The notes beneath the pieces were generated by a model, which was given only the letters and a program-made list of their open reading frames with translations, did no database searches and was not told the origin of the DNA. The position numbers and the translations under genes were made by a program. A stretch of DNA of 64,000 bases from JB111 sp049856295 (lineage in GTDB: Bacteria; Actinomycetota; Actinomycetes; Actinomycetales; Actinomycetaceae). Below are positions 34,548 to 42,268 of this stretch, in pieces; positions within the stretch are counted from its first letter, which is position 1, and each line of letters begins with the position of its first letter. Where the stretch lies: positions 1 through 64,000 of the forward strand of contig NZ_JBNDMZ010000011.1 in assembly GCF_049856295.1 (NCBI RefSeq), read 5' to 3'.

Positions 34548-35555
34548 TCAGCTGCCCTCGGACCGCCCGCGGCGCCAGTAGCCCATGAACGCCACCGAGC
34601 GGCGGTCGAGCCCCTTGTCACGCACGAGGAAGCGGCGCAGCGCGGTGATGACGCTCGCCTCCCCCGCCAGCCACGCGTAGTCGGGTCCCTCGACGTCGGC
34701 GGGGACGTCCCAGAGGATCCCCTCCGGGTCCGGGGTCGGGGCGGAGGGTGCGTCGTCGCCCGGGCCGGTCTGCGGCGCAGGTCCCGTGCCCGCGCGCGCC
34801 GCGCCGTCGGCCACCGGTCCGCCCGCCGGGAAACGCTCGTCGCCCCACGCGCGGACGGCGGTATCGAGCGCGGCCCCGTGCTCGCGCTCGCCGCGCACGA
34901 GCCAGTGGACGGTCATGCCGTCGGGCGCCGCGAGCTCGACCACGTCCTCCGCGGTCGGCACCTCGACGAACACCTCCCCGGAGAAGCTCGCGTCCAGGGT
35001 CTCGACGACGCCGCAGATCGCCGGGAGAGCCGTCTCGTCGCCGGCGAGAAGTACACGGCGCGCCCGGCCCGGATGCCACGCGATGCCGCCGTTCTCCGAC
35101 TCGCTGCGCGCGTCCGGGCCGATGACGACGAGCTCGTCGCCGACCTGCGCCGCGCTCGCCCACGCGGACGCCGGACCCTCGGTGCCGTGCAGGACGAAGT
35201 CGATGTCGATCTCGCTCGACCCGGGTCGCACCGCCCGCAGCGTGTAGGTCCGCATCGGGTTGCGCTCGGCGTCGGGCAGCTCGCGCCAGCGGCGGTACCA
35301 CTCGGCCATCGTGGGACGCGGCTCGTCGAAGAGCCCGACGTCGGGCAGGGTCCCGTCGGCCCGGGGCAGGTACAGCTTGATCCGCTGGTCGAGGCACAAC
35401 GGACCGGCATGCTCGAGCTCGTCGCCCGTCAGGGTGATGCGGGTGAGGTGCGGCGTGAGCGGCTCGACGGCGCGCACCCGCGTACGGAAGGCGCGCGAGG
35501 GCGGGTAGGTCACGGCGCCGGCCCGCGCGGGGGTGATCGTGGCGGTCGGGGTCAT
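34548..35555 (-). CDS. siderophore-interacting protein (ferric-siderophore reductase)
   Basis: This 335-residue flavoprotein of the SIP family reduces ferric siderophores in the cytoplasm using NAD(P)H. It has the FAD-binding RTYTLRAV, the nucleotide-domain LAGDETALPAI and the characteristic C-terminal AFMGYWRRGRSE. A Pro/Gly-rich insertion (about residues 260-285) interrupts the C-terminal half. The ATG at 35555 overlaps the end of the ATPase gene by four bases, so it is the last gene of the siderophore operon. Confidence 0.93.
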   Translation of the reverse strand: MTPTATITPARAGAVTYPPSRAFRTRVRAVEPLTPHLTRITLTGDELEHAGPLCLDQRIKLYLPRADGTLPDVGLFDEPRPTMAEWYRRWRELPDAERNPMRTYTLRAVRPGSSEIDIDFVLHGTEGPASAWASAAQVGDELVVIGPDARSESENGGIAWHPGRARRVLLAGDETALPAICGVVETLDASFSGEVFVEVPTAEDVVELAAPDGMTVHWLVRGEREHGAALDTAVRAWGDERFPAGGPVADGAARAGTGPAPQTGPGDDAPSAPTPDPEGILWDVPADVEGPDYAWLAGEASVITALRRFLVRDKGLDRRSVAFMGYWRRGRSEGS

Positions 35556-36367
35556 GAGGCCACCTCCATGGGTCGGGCGTGGTGCCGGCCGATGGGCACC
35601 ATGAGCGGGCTCCCGGTCACCGGGTCGGCCACGATCGTCGAGCCGATCCCGAAGACCGCCTCGACGCACGCCGAGGTGAGCACCTCGGTCGGCCTCCCCG
35701 CGGCGTGCACCGTCCCGCCCGCGACGGCCACGAGATGGTCGGCGTAGCGGGCGGCCAGGTTGAGGTCGTGCAGCACCATGACGATCGTCGTGCCGCGTTC
35801 GATGTTGAGGTCGGTGAGCAGATCGAGGACCTCGACCTGGTGGGAGACGTCGAGGAACGTCGTCGGCTCGTCGAGCAGGAGCACGTCCGTCTCCTGGGCG
35901 AGCACCATGGCGATCCAGGCGCGCTGCCGCTGCCCGCCGGAGAGCTCGTCGACCGGCCGGTCCGCGAGGTCAGTCGTCCCGGTGGCCTCGAGGGCGCGCG
36001 CGACGGCGACGTCGTCGGCCTCGCTCCAGCGCGCGAGCATGCCCTGGTGCGGGTGCCGGCCGCGCCCCACGAGGTCCGCGACGGTGATCCCCTCCGGGGC
36101 GAGGGGCGTCTGCGGGAGCAGGCCGAGGACCTGGGCCAGCTTGCGGGCGTGGATGCGGTGGACGTCCTTCCCGTCGAGGACCACGCGCCCCTTCGCGGGC
36201 GCGAGCAGGCGAGACATCGCGCGGAGCAGCGTCGACTTCCCGCAGGCGTTGGCACCGACGATCGCCGTGATCCGCCCCGGCGGGACGGCGAGGCTGAGGT
36301 CCTCGATCACCCGGCGGTCGCGGTACCCGACCCACACGTTCTCGGCGGTCAGCGTTCGGTCGGTCAC
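35552..36367 (-). CDS. siderophore ABC transporter ATP-binding protein
   Basis: This 271-residue ATPase of the FecE/FepC type has Walker A GANACGKST, the Q loop LLPQTP, signature LSGGQRQRAWIAM and Walker B VLLLDEPTTFLD. The alanine in Walker A (GANACGKS instead of GPNGCGKS) is common in this subfamily. The GTG at 36367 overlaps the permease stop (GTGA). It energises the two permeases upstream. Confidence 0.92.
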   Translation of the reverse strand: MTDRTLTAENVWVGYRDRRVIEDLSLAVPPGRITAIVGANACGKSTLLRAMSRLLAPAKGRVVLDGKDVHRIHARKLAQVLGLLPQTPLAPEGITVADLVGRGRHPHQGMLARWSEADDVAVARALEATGTTDLADRPVDELSGGQRQRAWIAMVLAQETDVLLLDEPTTFLDVSHQVEVLDLLTDLNIERGTTIVMVLHDLNLAARYADHLVAVAGGTVHAAGRPTEVLTSACVEAVFGIGSTIVADPVTGSPLMVPIGRHHARPMEVAS

Positions 36368-37473
36368 AGTGAGCCTCCGGCCCGGTCGGTGCGTGCGATG
36401 AGGTAGACGAGGTAGGGGGCCCCGAGGACGCCCGTGATGACGCCGGCGGGGAACCTGGTGCCGAACGCGTACTGCCCGGCGAGGTCGGCGGCGAGCACGA
36501 GGACGGCGCCCACGAGCGCCGCGGGGACGAGCAGGGACCGCCCGGGGCCCACCACGCGCGCGGCGATCGGCCCGGAGAGGAAGGCGACGAACGCGATCGG
36601 GCCGGCGGCCGCGGTCGCGAACGCGATGAGGCCGACCGCCGCCACGACGAGCGTGAGGCGCGTGCGCTCGACCCGGACGCCGAGTGCGCGGGCGGCGTCG
36701 TCGCCGAGCTGCATGGCGGACAGGTCGCGGCCGCGCGACAGCAGGACGGGACCGAGGACGGCGAGGGCGATCGCGGCGGGGACGACGGCCCCCCACGTCG
36801 TGCCGTTGAGGCTGCCGACGAGCCAGCGCATGGCCTCCTGCAGGTCCCACTGGGCGGCGCCGTCGAGCAGGTAGCTCGTCACCGAGTCCAGCATCGCCGC
36901 GATCCCGATGCCGATGAGCACGAGCCGCGTGCCGGCGACCCCGCCCCGGTAGGACAGCGCGTAGATGAGTACCGCGACACCGAGCCCGGCGATCACGGCG
37001 ACCGCGGAGACCTGCCCGCCGTCGAGGTCGAGCACGATGATGGCGAAGGCGGCTGCCGCGCTCGCGCCCGCGCTGATCCCGATGATGTCCGGGCTCGCGA
37101 GCGGGTTGCGGAGCATCGTCTGGAAGGTGACGCCCCCGAGGCCGAGGCACAGGCCGGCGACGAAGGCGAGGGTCGCCCGCGGCAGGCGCAGCCGACCGAC
37201 GGTGAAGCTCGCCCCCTCGACCTGCTCGCCCGTGACGACGGCCCACACGTCGGCGGGCGGGTAGAACGTGCGTCCGACCATGAGGGAGGCGCACCACAGC
37301 GCGACGACGACGCCGAGCAGGACGAGCGCCACCGTGAGGCCCCGACGCGTCCGGCGCCGGCGCGCCCGGGCGAGGGCGTCCGCCGCGCGGGGGCGCCCCG
37401 TGACGGTCCGTCCGGCGTCGTCGGGGCGTGTCGACGAGGCAGTCGTCCGCGCTCGCTCGGTCACCGCGCTCAC
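36364..37473 (-). CDS. FecCD-family siderophore permease, subunit 2
   Basis: This 369-residue protein has about ten membrane helices and FecCD signatures: RLPRATLAFVAGLCLGLGGV, FQTMLRNPLASPDIIGISAGAS, LGDDAARALGVRVERTR and AAAGPIAFVAF. The GTG at 37473 overlaps the previous permease stop (GTGA). Its N-terminal 40 residues are Arg/Thr-rich and cytoplasmic. Confidence 0.92.
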   Translation of the reverse strand: MSAVTERARTTASSTRPDDAGRTVTGRPRAADALARARRRRTRRGLTVALVLLGVVVALWCASLMVGRTFYPPADVWAVVTGEQVEGASFTVGRLRLPRATLAFVAGLCLGLGGVTFQTMLRNPLASPDIIGISAGASAAAAFAIIVLDLDGGQVSAVAVIAGLGVAVLIYALSYRGGVAGTRLVLIGIGIAAMLDSVTSYLLDGAAQWDLQEAMRWLVGSLNGTTWGAVVPAAIALAVLGPVLLSRGRDLSAMQLGDDAARALGVRVERTRLTLVVAAVGLIAFATAAAGPIAFVAFLSGPIAARVVGPGRSLLVPAALVGAVLVLAADLAGQYAFGTRFPAGVITGVLGAPYLVYLIARTDRAGGSL

Positions 37474-38549
37474 AGCTCGCGGACCTTCGTGCGGCGGACG
37501 ATGGCGATGAAGACCGGGGCGCCGACGACGGCGGTGATGATGCCGACGTCGATCTCGCCGGGGCGTGCCACGACTCGGCCGAGGACGTCGGCTCCGACGA
37601 GCAGCCCCGCGCCGGCGAGCGCGGAGAAGGGCATGAGCCACCGGTGGTCGGTCCCGACGAGGAGCCGGCACAGGTGCGGGACGACGAGGCCGACGAACCC
37701 GATCGGTCCGGCGACCGCCGTCGCGGCACCGGTCAGGACGACCGCCCCGGCGGCCGCGACGAGCCGAGCGACCCCGACGCGCACGCCGAGGCCGGCGGCC
37801 ACGTCGTCACCGAGGGCGAGCGAGTTGAGGCTGCGCGCGGAGGCCAGGCAGACGAGGAGCCCGACGACGAGGAACGGCAGTACCTGGCCGGTGGCCTCGT
37901 GGGTCGCGCCGCCGACCCCGCCGACCTGCCAGGAGCGGATGCTGCCGGCGATGTCGCCGCGCGGGAGGGCGACCGCGGTGATGAAGGAGGCGAGCGCGGC
38001 CGAGGTGGCGGCTCCCGCGAGGGCAAGGGTGAGCGGCGTGGCACCCCCGCGGCCGACCGAGGCGATGACGTAGACGAACACGGCGGCGAGGCCCGCCCCG
38101 AGGATCGCGGTCCAGATCATGCCGGTCCGGGTCCACAGGCCGAACCAGGCCATCCCGACGACGACCGCGAGCGAGGCGCCCATCGTCACGCCGAGGATCC
38201 CTGGGTCGGCGAGCGGGTTGCGGGTGACGCCCTGCATGGCGGCGCCGGCCACGCCGAGCGCGGCCCCGACGAGCAGGGCGAGGAAGGTCCGGGGCACGCG
38301 GGTGTAGACGACCGCCTCACCGACCGAGTCGGTGGAGCCCGTGAGTCCTGCGAGGATCTCCTGGACGGAGACCGCGCGCGAGCCGATCGCCACCGAGGCC
38401 ATCGTCAGTGCGGCGACCGCGGCGAGCAGCACGAGGAGCCAGAACAGACGTGCCCGGGCCGGACGTCGGAGGATGGCGACGTCCGGCCCGGGTCCGGAGG
38501 GCGTGGACGGCGCCCTCCCGACCTCCTCGCGTTCCGGGGCCTGGGTCAC
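37470..38549 (-). CDS. FecCD-family siderophore permease, subunit 1
   Basis: This 359-residue permease carries RVPRTFLALLVGAALGVAGA, MQGVTRNPLADPGILGVTMGAS, LGDDVAAGLGVRVG and GPIGFVGLVVPHLCR. It pairs with the second FecCD protein to form the transmembrane channel. The GTG at 38549 overlaps the binding-protein stop (GTGA). Confidence 0.92.
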   Translation of the reverse strand: MTQAPEREEVGRAPSTPSGPGPDVAILRRPARARLFWLLVLLAAVAALTMASVAIGSRAVSVQEILAGLTGSTDSVGEAVVYTRVPRTFLALLVGAALGVAGAAMQGVTRNPLADPGILGVTMGASLAVVVGMAWFGLWTRTGMIWTAILGAGLAAVFVYVIASVGRGGATPLTLALAGAATSAALASFITAVALPRGDIAGSIRSWQVGGVGGATHEATGQVLPFLVVGLLVCLASARSLNSLALGDDVAAGLGVRVGVARLVAAAGAVVLTGAATAVAGPIGFVGLVVPHLCRLLVGTDHRWLMPFSALAGAGLLVGADVLGRVVARPGEIDVGIITAVVGAPVFIAIVRRTKVREL

Positions 38550-39730
38550 TGCGACCCGGCTGCTGCCTCGGCGAGGAGGTCGACATAGTCCTCGAGGACC
38601 CAGGAGATGGACAGCGGCGTGGGGTTCGCCGCCGTACCCATCGGGCCGGACCCGTCGAGGAAGACGATGGCGCCGGACTCGACGGCCGGCATCTGGGAGA
38701 GGAGGGGGTCCGCCTCGAGCGTGTCGACGAGCTCCTGGTCGCCGTAAGTGACGATGAGCTCGACGTCGTCGAACATGTCGACCTGCTCGGCACTCACGGA
38801 GCCGGAGAACTCGCCGCTGGCGGAGGCCTCCTCGACCGCGGCCGGCGTGGCGAGGCCGAGGTCCTCGAAGAACGCGGCGCGGGTGTCGTTGGCGGTGTAG
38901 AAGTTGACGGTGCTGAGGTCGGCGACGTCGACGTGGGTCATGAACATCGTCGACACGCCCTCGAGCTCGGGGTGCGCCTCGACGGTGGCGTCGATCTCGC
39001 CCTCGAGCTCGGCGACGAGCTCCTCGCCCTCCTCGACCAGGCCGAGGCCGGCGGCGTTGTAGCTGATCGTGTCCCGCCAGGAGGTCCCCCAGGCCGTCTC
39101 CGGGTAGGCGACGACGGGCGCGATCTCGCTGAGCGTGTCGTAGTCCTCCTGCGTGAGGCCGGAGTACGCGGCGAGGATGACGTCGGGCTGGGTGTCGGCG
39201 ACGGCCTCGAAGTCGATGCCGTCGGTCTCGTCGAACAGGACGGGCTGCTCGCCGCCGAGCGCCTCGAGTTCCTCCTCGACCCAGGGCAGCATGCCGTTGC
39301 CGTCGTCGTCGCCGAAGTCTGCGGACGCCATGCCGACGGGCACGACACCGAGGGCGAGCGGGACCTCGTGGTTCGCCCAGTTGACGGTCGCGACCCGCTC
39401 GGGGACCTCCTCGATGACGGTGGTCCCGAAGGCGTGCTCGATCTCGATCGGGAGCTCGGCCCCGGAGATCCCGGCCGCGCCGGCGTCCGCGGACCCGTCA
39501 CCCGCATCGCCCGACGACGACTCGTCCGCCGATCCCTGCGAACCCGACTCCGAGCCGGACTCCGAGGCGCTCTCGTCACCCGCGCCGTCGTCGTCGAAGC
39601 GCTCGTCCGTCGTCTCCTCGACCGCGGCGTCGTCCCCCTCGTCGGCGGAGTCGTCGGAGCCGCCGCAGGCGGCGAGGGTGAGGGCCACCGCCGAGGCAGC
39701 GGCGATGACATGGAGTCGGGGGTGACGCAC
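38546..39730 (-). CDS. iron-siderophore ABC transporter substrate-binding lipoprotein
   Basis: This 394-residue protein has a lipoprotein signal with lipobox TLAAC at about residue 22, then a strongly acidic Ser/Asp/Glu/Gly linker of about 65 residues. The class III periplasmic binding domain includes PERVATVNWANHEVPLALG and QPDVILAAYSG. It captures ferric siderophores outside the membrane. The GTG at 39730 begins the signal peptide; no strong ribosome site is visible. It is the first gene of the five-gene operon behind an IdeR-like box. Confidence 0.92.
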   Translation of the reverse strand: MRHPRLHVIAAASAVALTLAACGGSDDSADEGDDAAVEETTDERFDDDGAGDESASESGSESGSQGSADESSSGDAGDGSADAGAAGISGAELPIEIEHAFGTTVIEEVPERVATVNWANHEVPLALGVVPVGMASADFGDDDGNGMLPWVEEELEALGGEQPVLFDETDGIDFEAVADTQPDVILAAYSGLTQEDYDTLSEIAPVVAYPETAWGTSWRDTISYNAAGLGLVEEGEELVAELEGEIDATVEAHPELEGVSTMFMTHVDVADLSTVNFYTANDTRAAFFEDLGLATPAAVEEASASGEFSGSVSAEQVDMFDDVELIVTYGDQELVDTLEADPLLSQMPAVESGAIVFLDGSGPMGTAANPTPLSISWVLEDYVDLLAEAAAGSQ

Positions 39731-39811
39731 GGGGGACCAGCTCTCGTTCGGGGGCGGCCACCTCGTCTCACGACGCCGTGACCACCAATTACGCTACGTT
39801 TGCGTGTCGAA

Positions 39812-39840
39812 AAGTTACCGACCTGCGAATGCATAGGCAA
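39812..39840 (-). promoter_or_regulatory. promoter of the siderophore operon
   Basis: On the minus strand TTGCCT (39840-39835) and TAACTT (39817-39812) are separated by 17 bases. The -35 lies inside the IdeR-like box. Confidence 0.6.
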
Positions 39841-39851
39841 GGCTCACCTGA
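39833..39851. promoter_or_regulatory. IdeR/DtxR-like iron box
   Basis: ATAGGCAAGGCTCACCTGA closely matches the 19-base actinobacterial iron box (TTAGGTTAGGCTAACCTAA type), differing at a few positions. Iron-loaded IdeR would block the -35 of the siderophore operon. Confidence 0.65.
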
Positions 39852-39988
39852 GTGAGCCATCCCACGAAACCCGACGAGGGCTCCGTCAGCCCGACGGCCG
39901 GGCGGCCTGGTCGAAGGCTCACCTGAGTGAGCCATCCCACGACACCCGACGAGGGCTCCGTCAGCCCGACGGCTCGGCCGCCCGGTCG
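39839..39988. repeat. 75-bp tandem duplication at the uppS 3' end
   Basis: Bases 39839-39913 and 39914-39988 are the same 75-base unit with five differences. The downstream copy contains the last 9 codons and stop of uppS; the other copy is a duplicate lying outside the gene. Each copy holds the hairpin GGCTCACCTGAGTGAGCC (39841-39858 and 39916-39933), which includes half of the iron box. Confidence 0.85.
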
Positions 39989-40764
39989 ACGGCACCGCCC
40001 CAACGGCGATCCCGCCGCGCGTACTCCTCGACCACCCGCCACAGGGAGCGCCGGTCGACGTCGGGCCACGCCTCGTCGGTGAAGACGAGCTCGGCGTAGG
40101 CGGACTGCCACAGGAGGAAGTTGCTCGTGCGCTGCTCGCCGCCGGTGCGCCACAGCACGTCGACGTCGGGCATGTCCGGCTCGTCGAGGTAGCGCGCGAG
40201 GGTCCGCTCGGTCACCCGGTCGGGGTTGACCCTGCCGGCGGCGACGTCGCGGGCGAGGTCGGCGGCGGCGTCGGCGAGCTCGGCGCGCCCCCCGTAGTTC
40301 ACGCACATCGTCAGCGTGGCGGTCGTGTTGTGCCGAGTCAGCTCCTCGGCCGTCTCGAGCTCGCGGATGACGGAGCCCCACAGCCGTGGGCGCCGACCGG
40401 CCCAGCGCACGCGGACGCCCCAGGCGTGCATCTCGTCCCGTCGTCGTCGGATGACGTCCCTGTTGAAGCCCATGAGGTAGCGGACCTCGGCGGGCGAGCG
40501 CTTCCAGTTCTCGGTGGAGAACGCGTACGCGCTGACGTGCGTCACGCCGATGTCGATCGCTCCGGCGACGACGTCGAGGAGCGAGGCCTCCCCCGCCGCG
40601 TGGCCCTCGGTCCGGGGCAGCCCGCGGGCGTTGGCCCACCGGCCGTTGCCGTCCATGATGACGGCGACGTGCGCGGGCACGAGCTCGCGCGGGATCTGCG
40701 GCGGGCGTTCGCCGGAGGGGTGGGGCGGCGGCGGGACGGGGTCGGTGCGGGGGGGCCGGCTCAT
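39961..40764 (-). CDS. uppS: isoprenyl transferase (undecaprenyl diphosphate synthase type)
   Basis: This 267-residue cis-prenyltransferase makes the polyprenyl diphosphate carrier for cell-wall synthesis. It has VAVIMDGNGRWANARGLPR with the catalytic Asp, FSTENWKRSPAEV, and the late motifs PDVDVLWRTGGEQRTSNFLLWQ (in parts) and FTDEAWPD. The ATG at 40764 overlaps the recO stop (ATGA). Its last codons are part of the 75-base tandem duplication. Confidence 0.95.
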   Translation of the reverse strand: MSRPPRTDPVPPPPHPSGERPPQIPRELVPAHVAVIMDGNGRWANARGLPRTEGHAAGEASLLDVVAGAIDIGVTHVSAYAFSTENWKRSPAEVRYLMGFNRDVIRRRRDEMHAWGVRVRWAGRRPRLWGSVIRELETAEELTRHNTTATLTMCVNYGGRAELADAAADLARDVAAGRVNPDRVTERTLARYLDEPDMPDVDVLWRTGGEQRTSNFLLWQSAYAELVFTDEAWPDVDRRSLWRVVEEYARRDRRWGGAVDRAAEPSG

Positions 40765-41492
40765 GCGCGCTCCACGAAGGGCAGGGAGCGCAGGCGGCGC
40801 TCGAGGTGGTACTGGAGGTGGGCGGCGACCAGCCCCGAGGCCTCGGTGCGGTGGCGGTCGTGCGAGGCGTCGGCCACGGGCCAGTCGCCGGAGAGCAGGG
40901 CGCCGAGCAGGGTCATCGTCTCCTCCGCCGGCGAGGCCGACCCGGGCGGCCGGCACGACGCGCACATCGCCCCGCCCATCTGGGTGGACCAGGCGCGGTG
41001 CGGGCCGTCGGCCCCGCAGCGGGCGCAGTCGTAGCAGCTGGGCGCCCAGCCGGCCACGGCCAGCGAGCGCAGCAGGTAGGAGTCGAGCACGAGCGTGGCC
41101 GCGTGCCGACGCATGCTCATCGCGTGCAGTGCCCCGATGAGCAGGATGTACTGCTGGGGCGCAGGCACCTCCTCGGCCTCGGTGAGCTGGTTCGCGGTCT
41201 CGACCATGACGGTCGCGGACGTGAACAGCGAGTAGTCGGTGGCGAGGGAACGGCCGTACGGGGCGATCGTCTCCACCTGCGTGACGGTGTCGAGGTTGCG
41301 GCCGCGATGCAGCTGGACGTCGACGACGGTGAACGGCTCGAGCCGGGCGCCGAAGCGGGAGCTCGTGCGGCGCACGCCCTTGGCGACCGCCCGGACCAGA
41401 CCGTGCTCGCGCGAGAGCATGGTGACGATGCGGTCCGCCTCCGACAGGTCGTGGGAGCGCAGGACCACCGCCTCGTCCCGGTAGAGCCTCAC
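40761..41492 (-). CDS. recO: DNA repair protein RecO
   Basis: This 243-residue protein has the RecO N-terminal OB fold (YRDEAVVLRSHDLSEADRIV, GVRRTSSRFG) and the C-terminal zinc motif CYDCARCG...CASC. RecO loads RecA with RecR in recombination repair. The GTG at 41492 starts VRLYRDEAVVL, as in other actinobacteria. No ribosome site is present; GACAAT lies six bases upstream, suggesting a leaderless transcript. It is followed by uppS with a four-base overlap. Confidence 0.93.
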   Translation of the reverse strand: MRLYRDEAVVLRSHDLSEADRIVTMLSREHGLVRAVAKGVRRTSSRFGARLEPFTVVDVQLHRGRNLDTVTQVETIAPYGRSLATDYSLFTSATVMVETANQLTEAEEVPAPQQYILLIGALHAMSMRRHAATLVLDSYLLRSLAVAGWAPSCYDCARCGADGPHRAWSTQMGGAMCASCRPPGSASPAEETMTLLGALLSGDWPVADASHDRHRTEASGLVAAHLQYHLERRLRSLPFVERA

Positions 41493-41498
41493 TCCCCC

Positions 41499-41504
41499 AT
41501 TGTC
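41499..41504 (-). promoter_or_regulatory. -10 element of recO (leaderless start)
   Basis: The minus strand reads GACAAT, six bases upstream of the GTG start of recO. Confidence 0.5.
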
Positions 41505-41568
41505 GCCCCTCGGTCCGACAGGACGACGGACCACCACGGGCCGCGCCGCGCGTCGCACAAGCGAGGTG

Positions 41569-41574
41569 TATCGT
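41569..41574 (+). promoter_or_regulatory. -10 element of vapBC (leaderless start)
   Basis: TATCGT lies six bases upstream of the vapB ATG and no ribosome binding site is visible. The vapBC and recO promoters are back to back within about 70 bases. Confidence 0.5.
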
Positions 41575-41580
41575 TGGTGT

Positions 41581-41790
41581 ATGGCACGCACCAACATCGA
41601 CCTGGACGACGACCTCGTCACCGAGGTGATGCAGAGGTACGGCGTGCGGACCAAGCGCGAGGCGGTCGACCTGGCGCTGCGACGCCTGGTCGGGCCGGCG
41701 ATGAACCGCTCCGAGATGCTCTCGCTCGAGGGGACCGGCTGGGAGGGCGACCTCCACGAGATGCGGGCCGACCGCGTGGTTCGCCCGTGA
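41581..41790 (+). CDS. vapB: VapB-type antitoxin
   Basis: This 69-residue protein begins with a ribbon-helix-helix DNA-binding domain (MARTNIDLDDDLVTEVMQRY, GVRTKREAVDLALRRLV), followed by a toxin-binding tail containing GTGWEGDLHEMR. VapB antitoxins neutralise the partner PIN RNase and repress their own promoter. Its stop overlaps the vapC GTG by four bases, the usual arrangement in VapBC modules. Confidence 0.92.
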   Translation: MARTNIDLDDDLVTEVMQRYGVRTKREAVDLALRRLVGPAMNRSEMLSLEGTGWEGDLHEMRADRVVRP

Positions 41791-42182
41791 TCCTGGTCGA
41801 CACATCGGTGTGGATCGAGTTCCTCCGCGGGACGACGACGCCGGCCACGGAGTTCGTCCGCGACCACCTGGGCAGTGACCTCGCGACGACCGAGCCGGTG
41901 ATGATGGAGCTCCTCGCGGGGACCCGGGCAGGCCGCCGGACCGAGCAGGTGGAGCGGCTCATGCTCAGCCAGCACTGGTGCCGGGTGGATCCGACCCTCG
42001 ACTACCGCGGCGCCGTCGACGTGTTTCACGCGGCTCGCGCCGCGGGCACGAAGCCCCGGGCTCTCCAGGACTGCCTGATCGCGGCGATCGCCCTCCGACA
42101 CGGAGCGAGACTCGCGCACCGGGACGTCGACTACGAGCACCTCGCACGGGCGACGGGCCTCGAGGTCATCGACCTGAGGTAG
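41787..42182 (+). CDS. vapC: VapC-type PIN-domain ribonuclease toxin
   Basis: This 131-residue PIN-domain protein has the acidic active-site residues in ILVDTSVWIEFL (Asp5), EPVMMELLAG, LQDCLIAAIAL and HRDVDYEHLA. All four acidic positions are intact, so it should be active as an RNA-cutting toxin. It is coupled to vapB and converges on leuA. Confidence 0.92.
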   Translation: MILVDTSVWIEFLRGTTTPATEFVRDHLGSDLATTEPVMMELLAGTRAGRRTEQVERLMLSQHWCRVDPTLDYRGAVDVFHAARAAGTKPRALQDCLIAAIALRHGARLAHRDVDYEHLARATGLEVIDLR

Positions 42183-42205
42183 GCACGGGCGTCCCGGCGC
42201 GCGGG

Positions 42206-42268
42206 CCCGTCAGCCCGCGGCAGGCCCGCCCGTCAGCCCGCGGCAGGCCCGCCCGTCAGCCCGCGGCC
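42206..42268. repeat. 23-bp tandem repeat (three copies) at the leuA 3' end
   Basis: The unit CCCGTCAGCCCGCGGCAGGC plus three bases starts at 42206, 42229 and 42252. The last copy includes the leuA stop codon, and the others repeat it downstream. It lies between convergent vapC and leuA. Confidence 0.8.

Noticed and set aside
39839..39988. The 75-base repeats as att sites of an integrated element.
   Set aside because: There is no integrase, phage gene or tRNA nearby and the copies are directly adjacent.
42206..42268. A CRISPR array.
   Set aside because: The repeats are in direct tandem without spacers and no cas genes are present.
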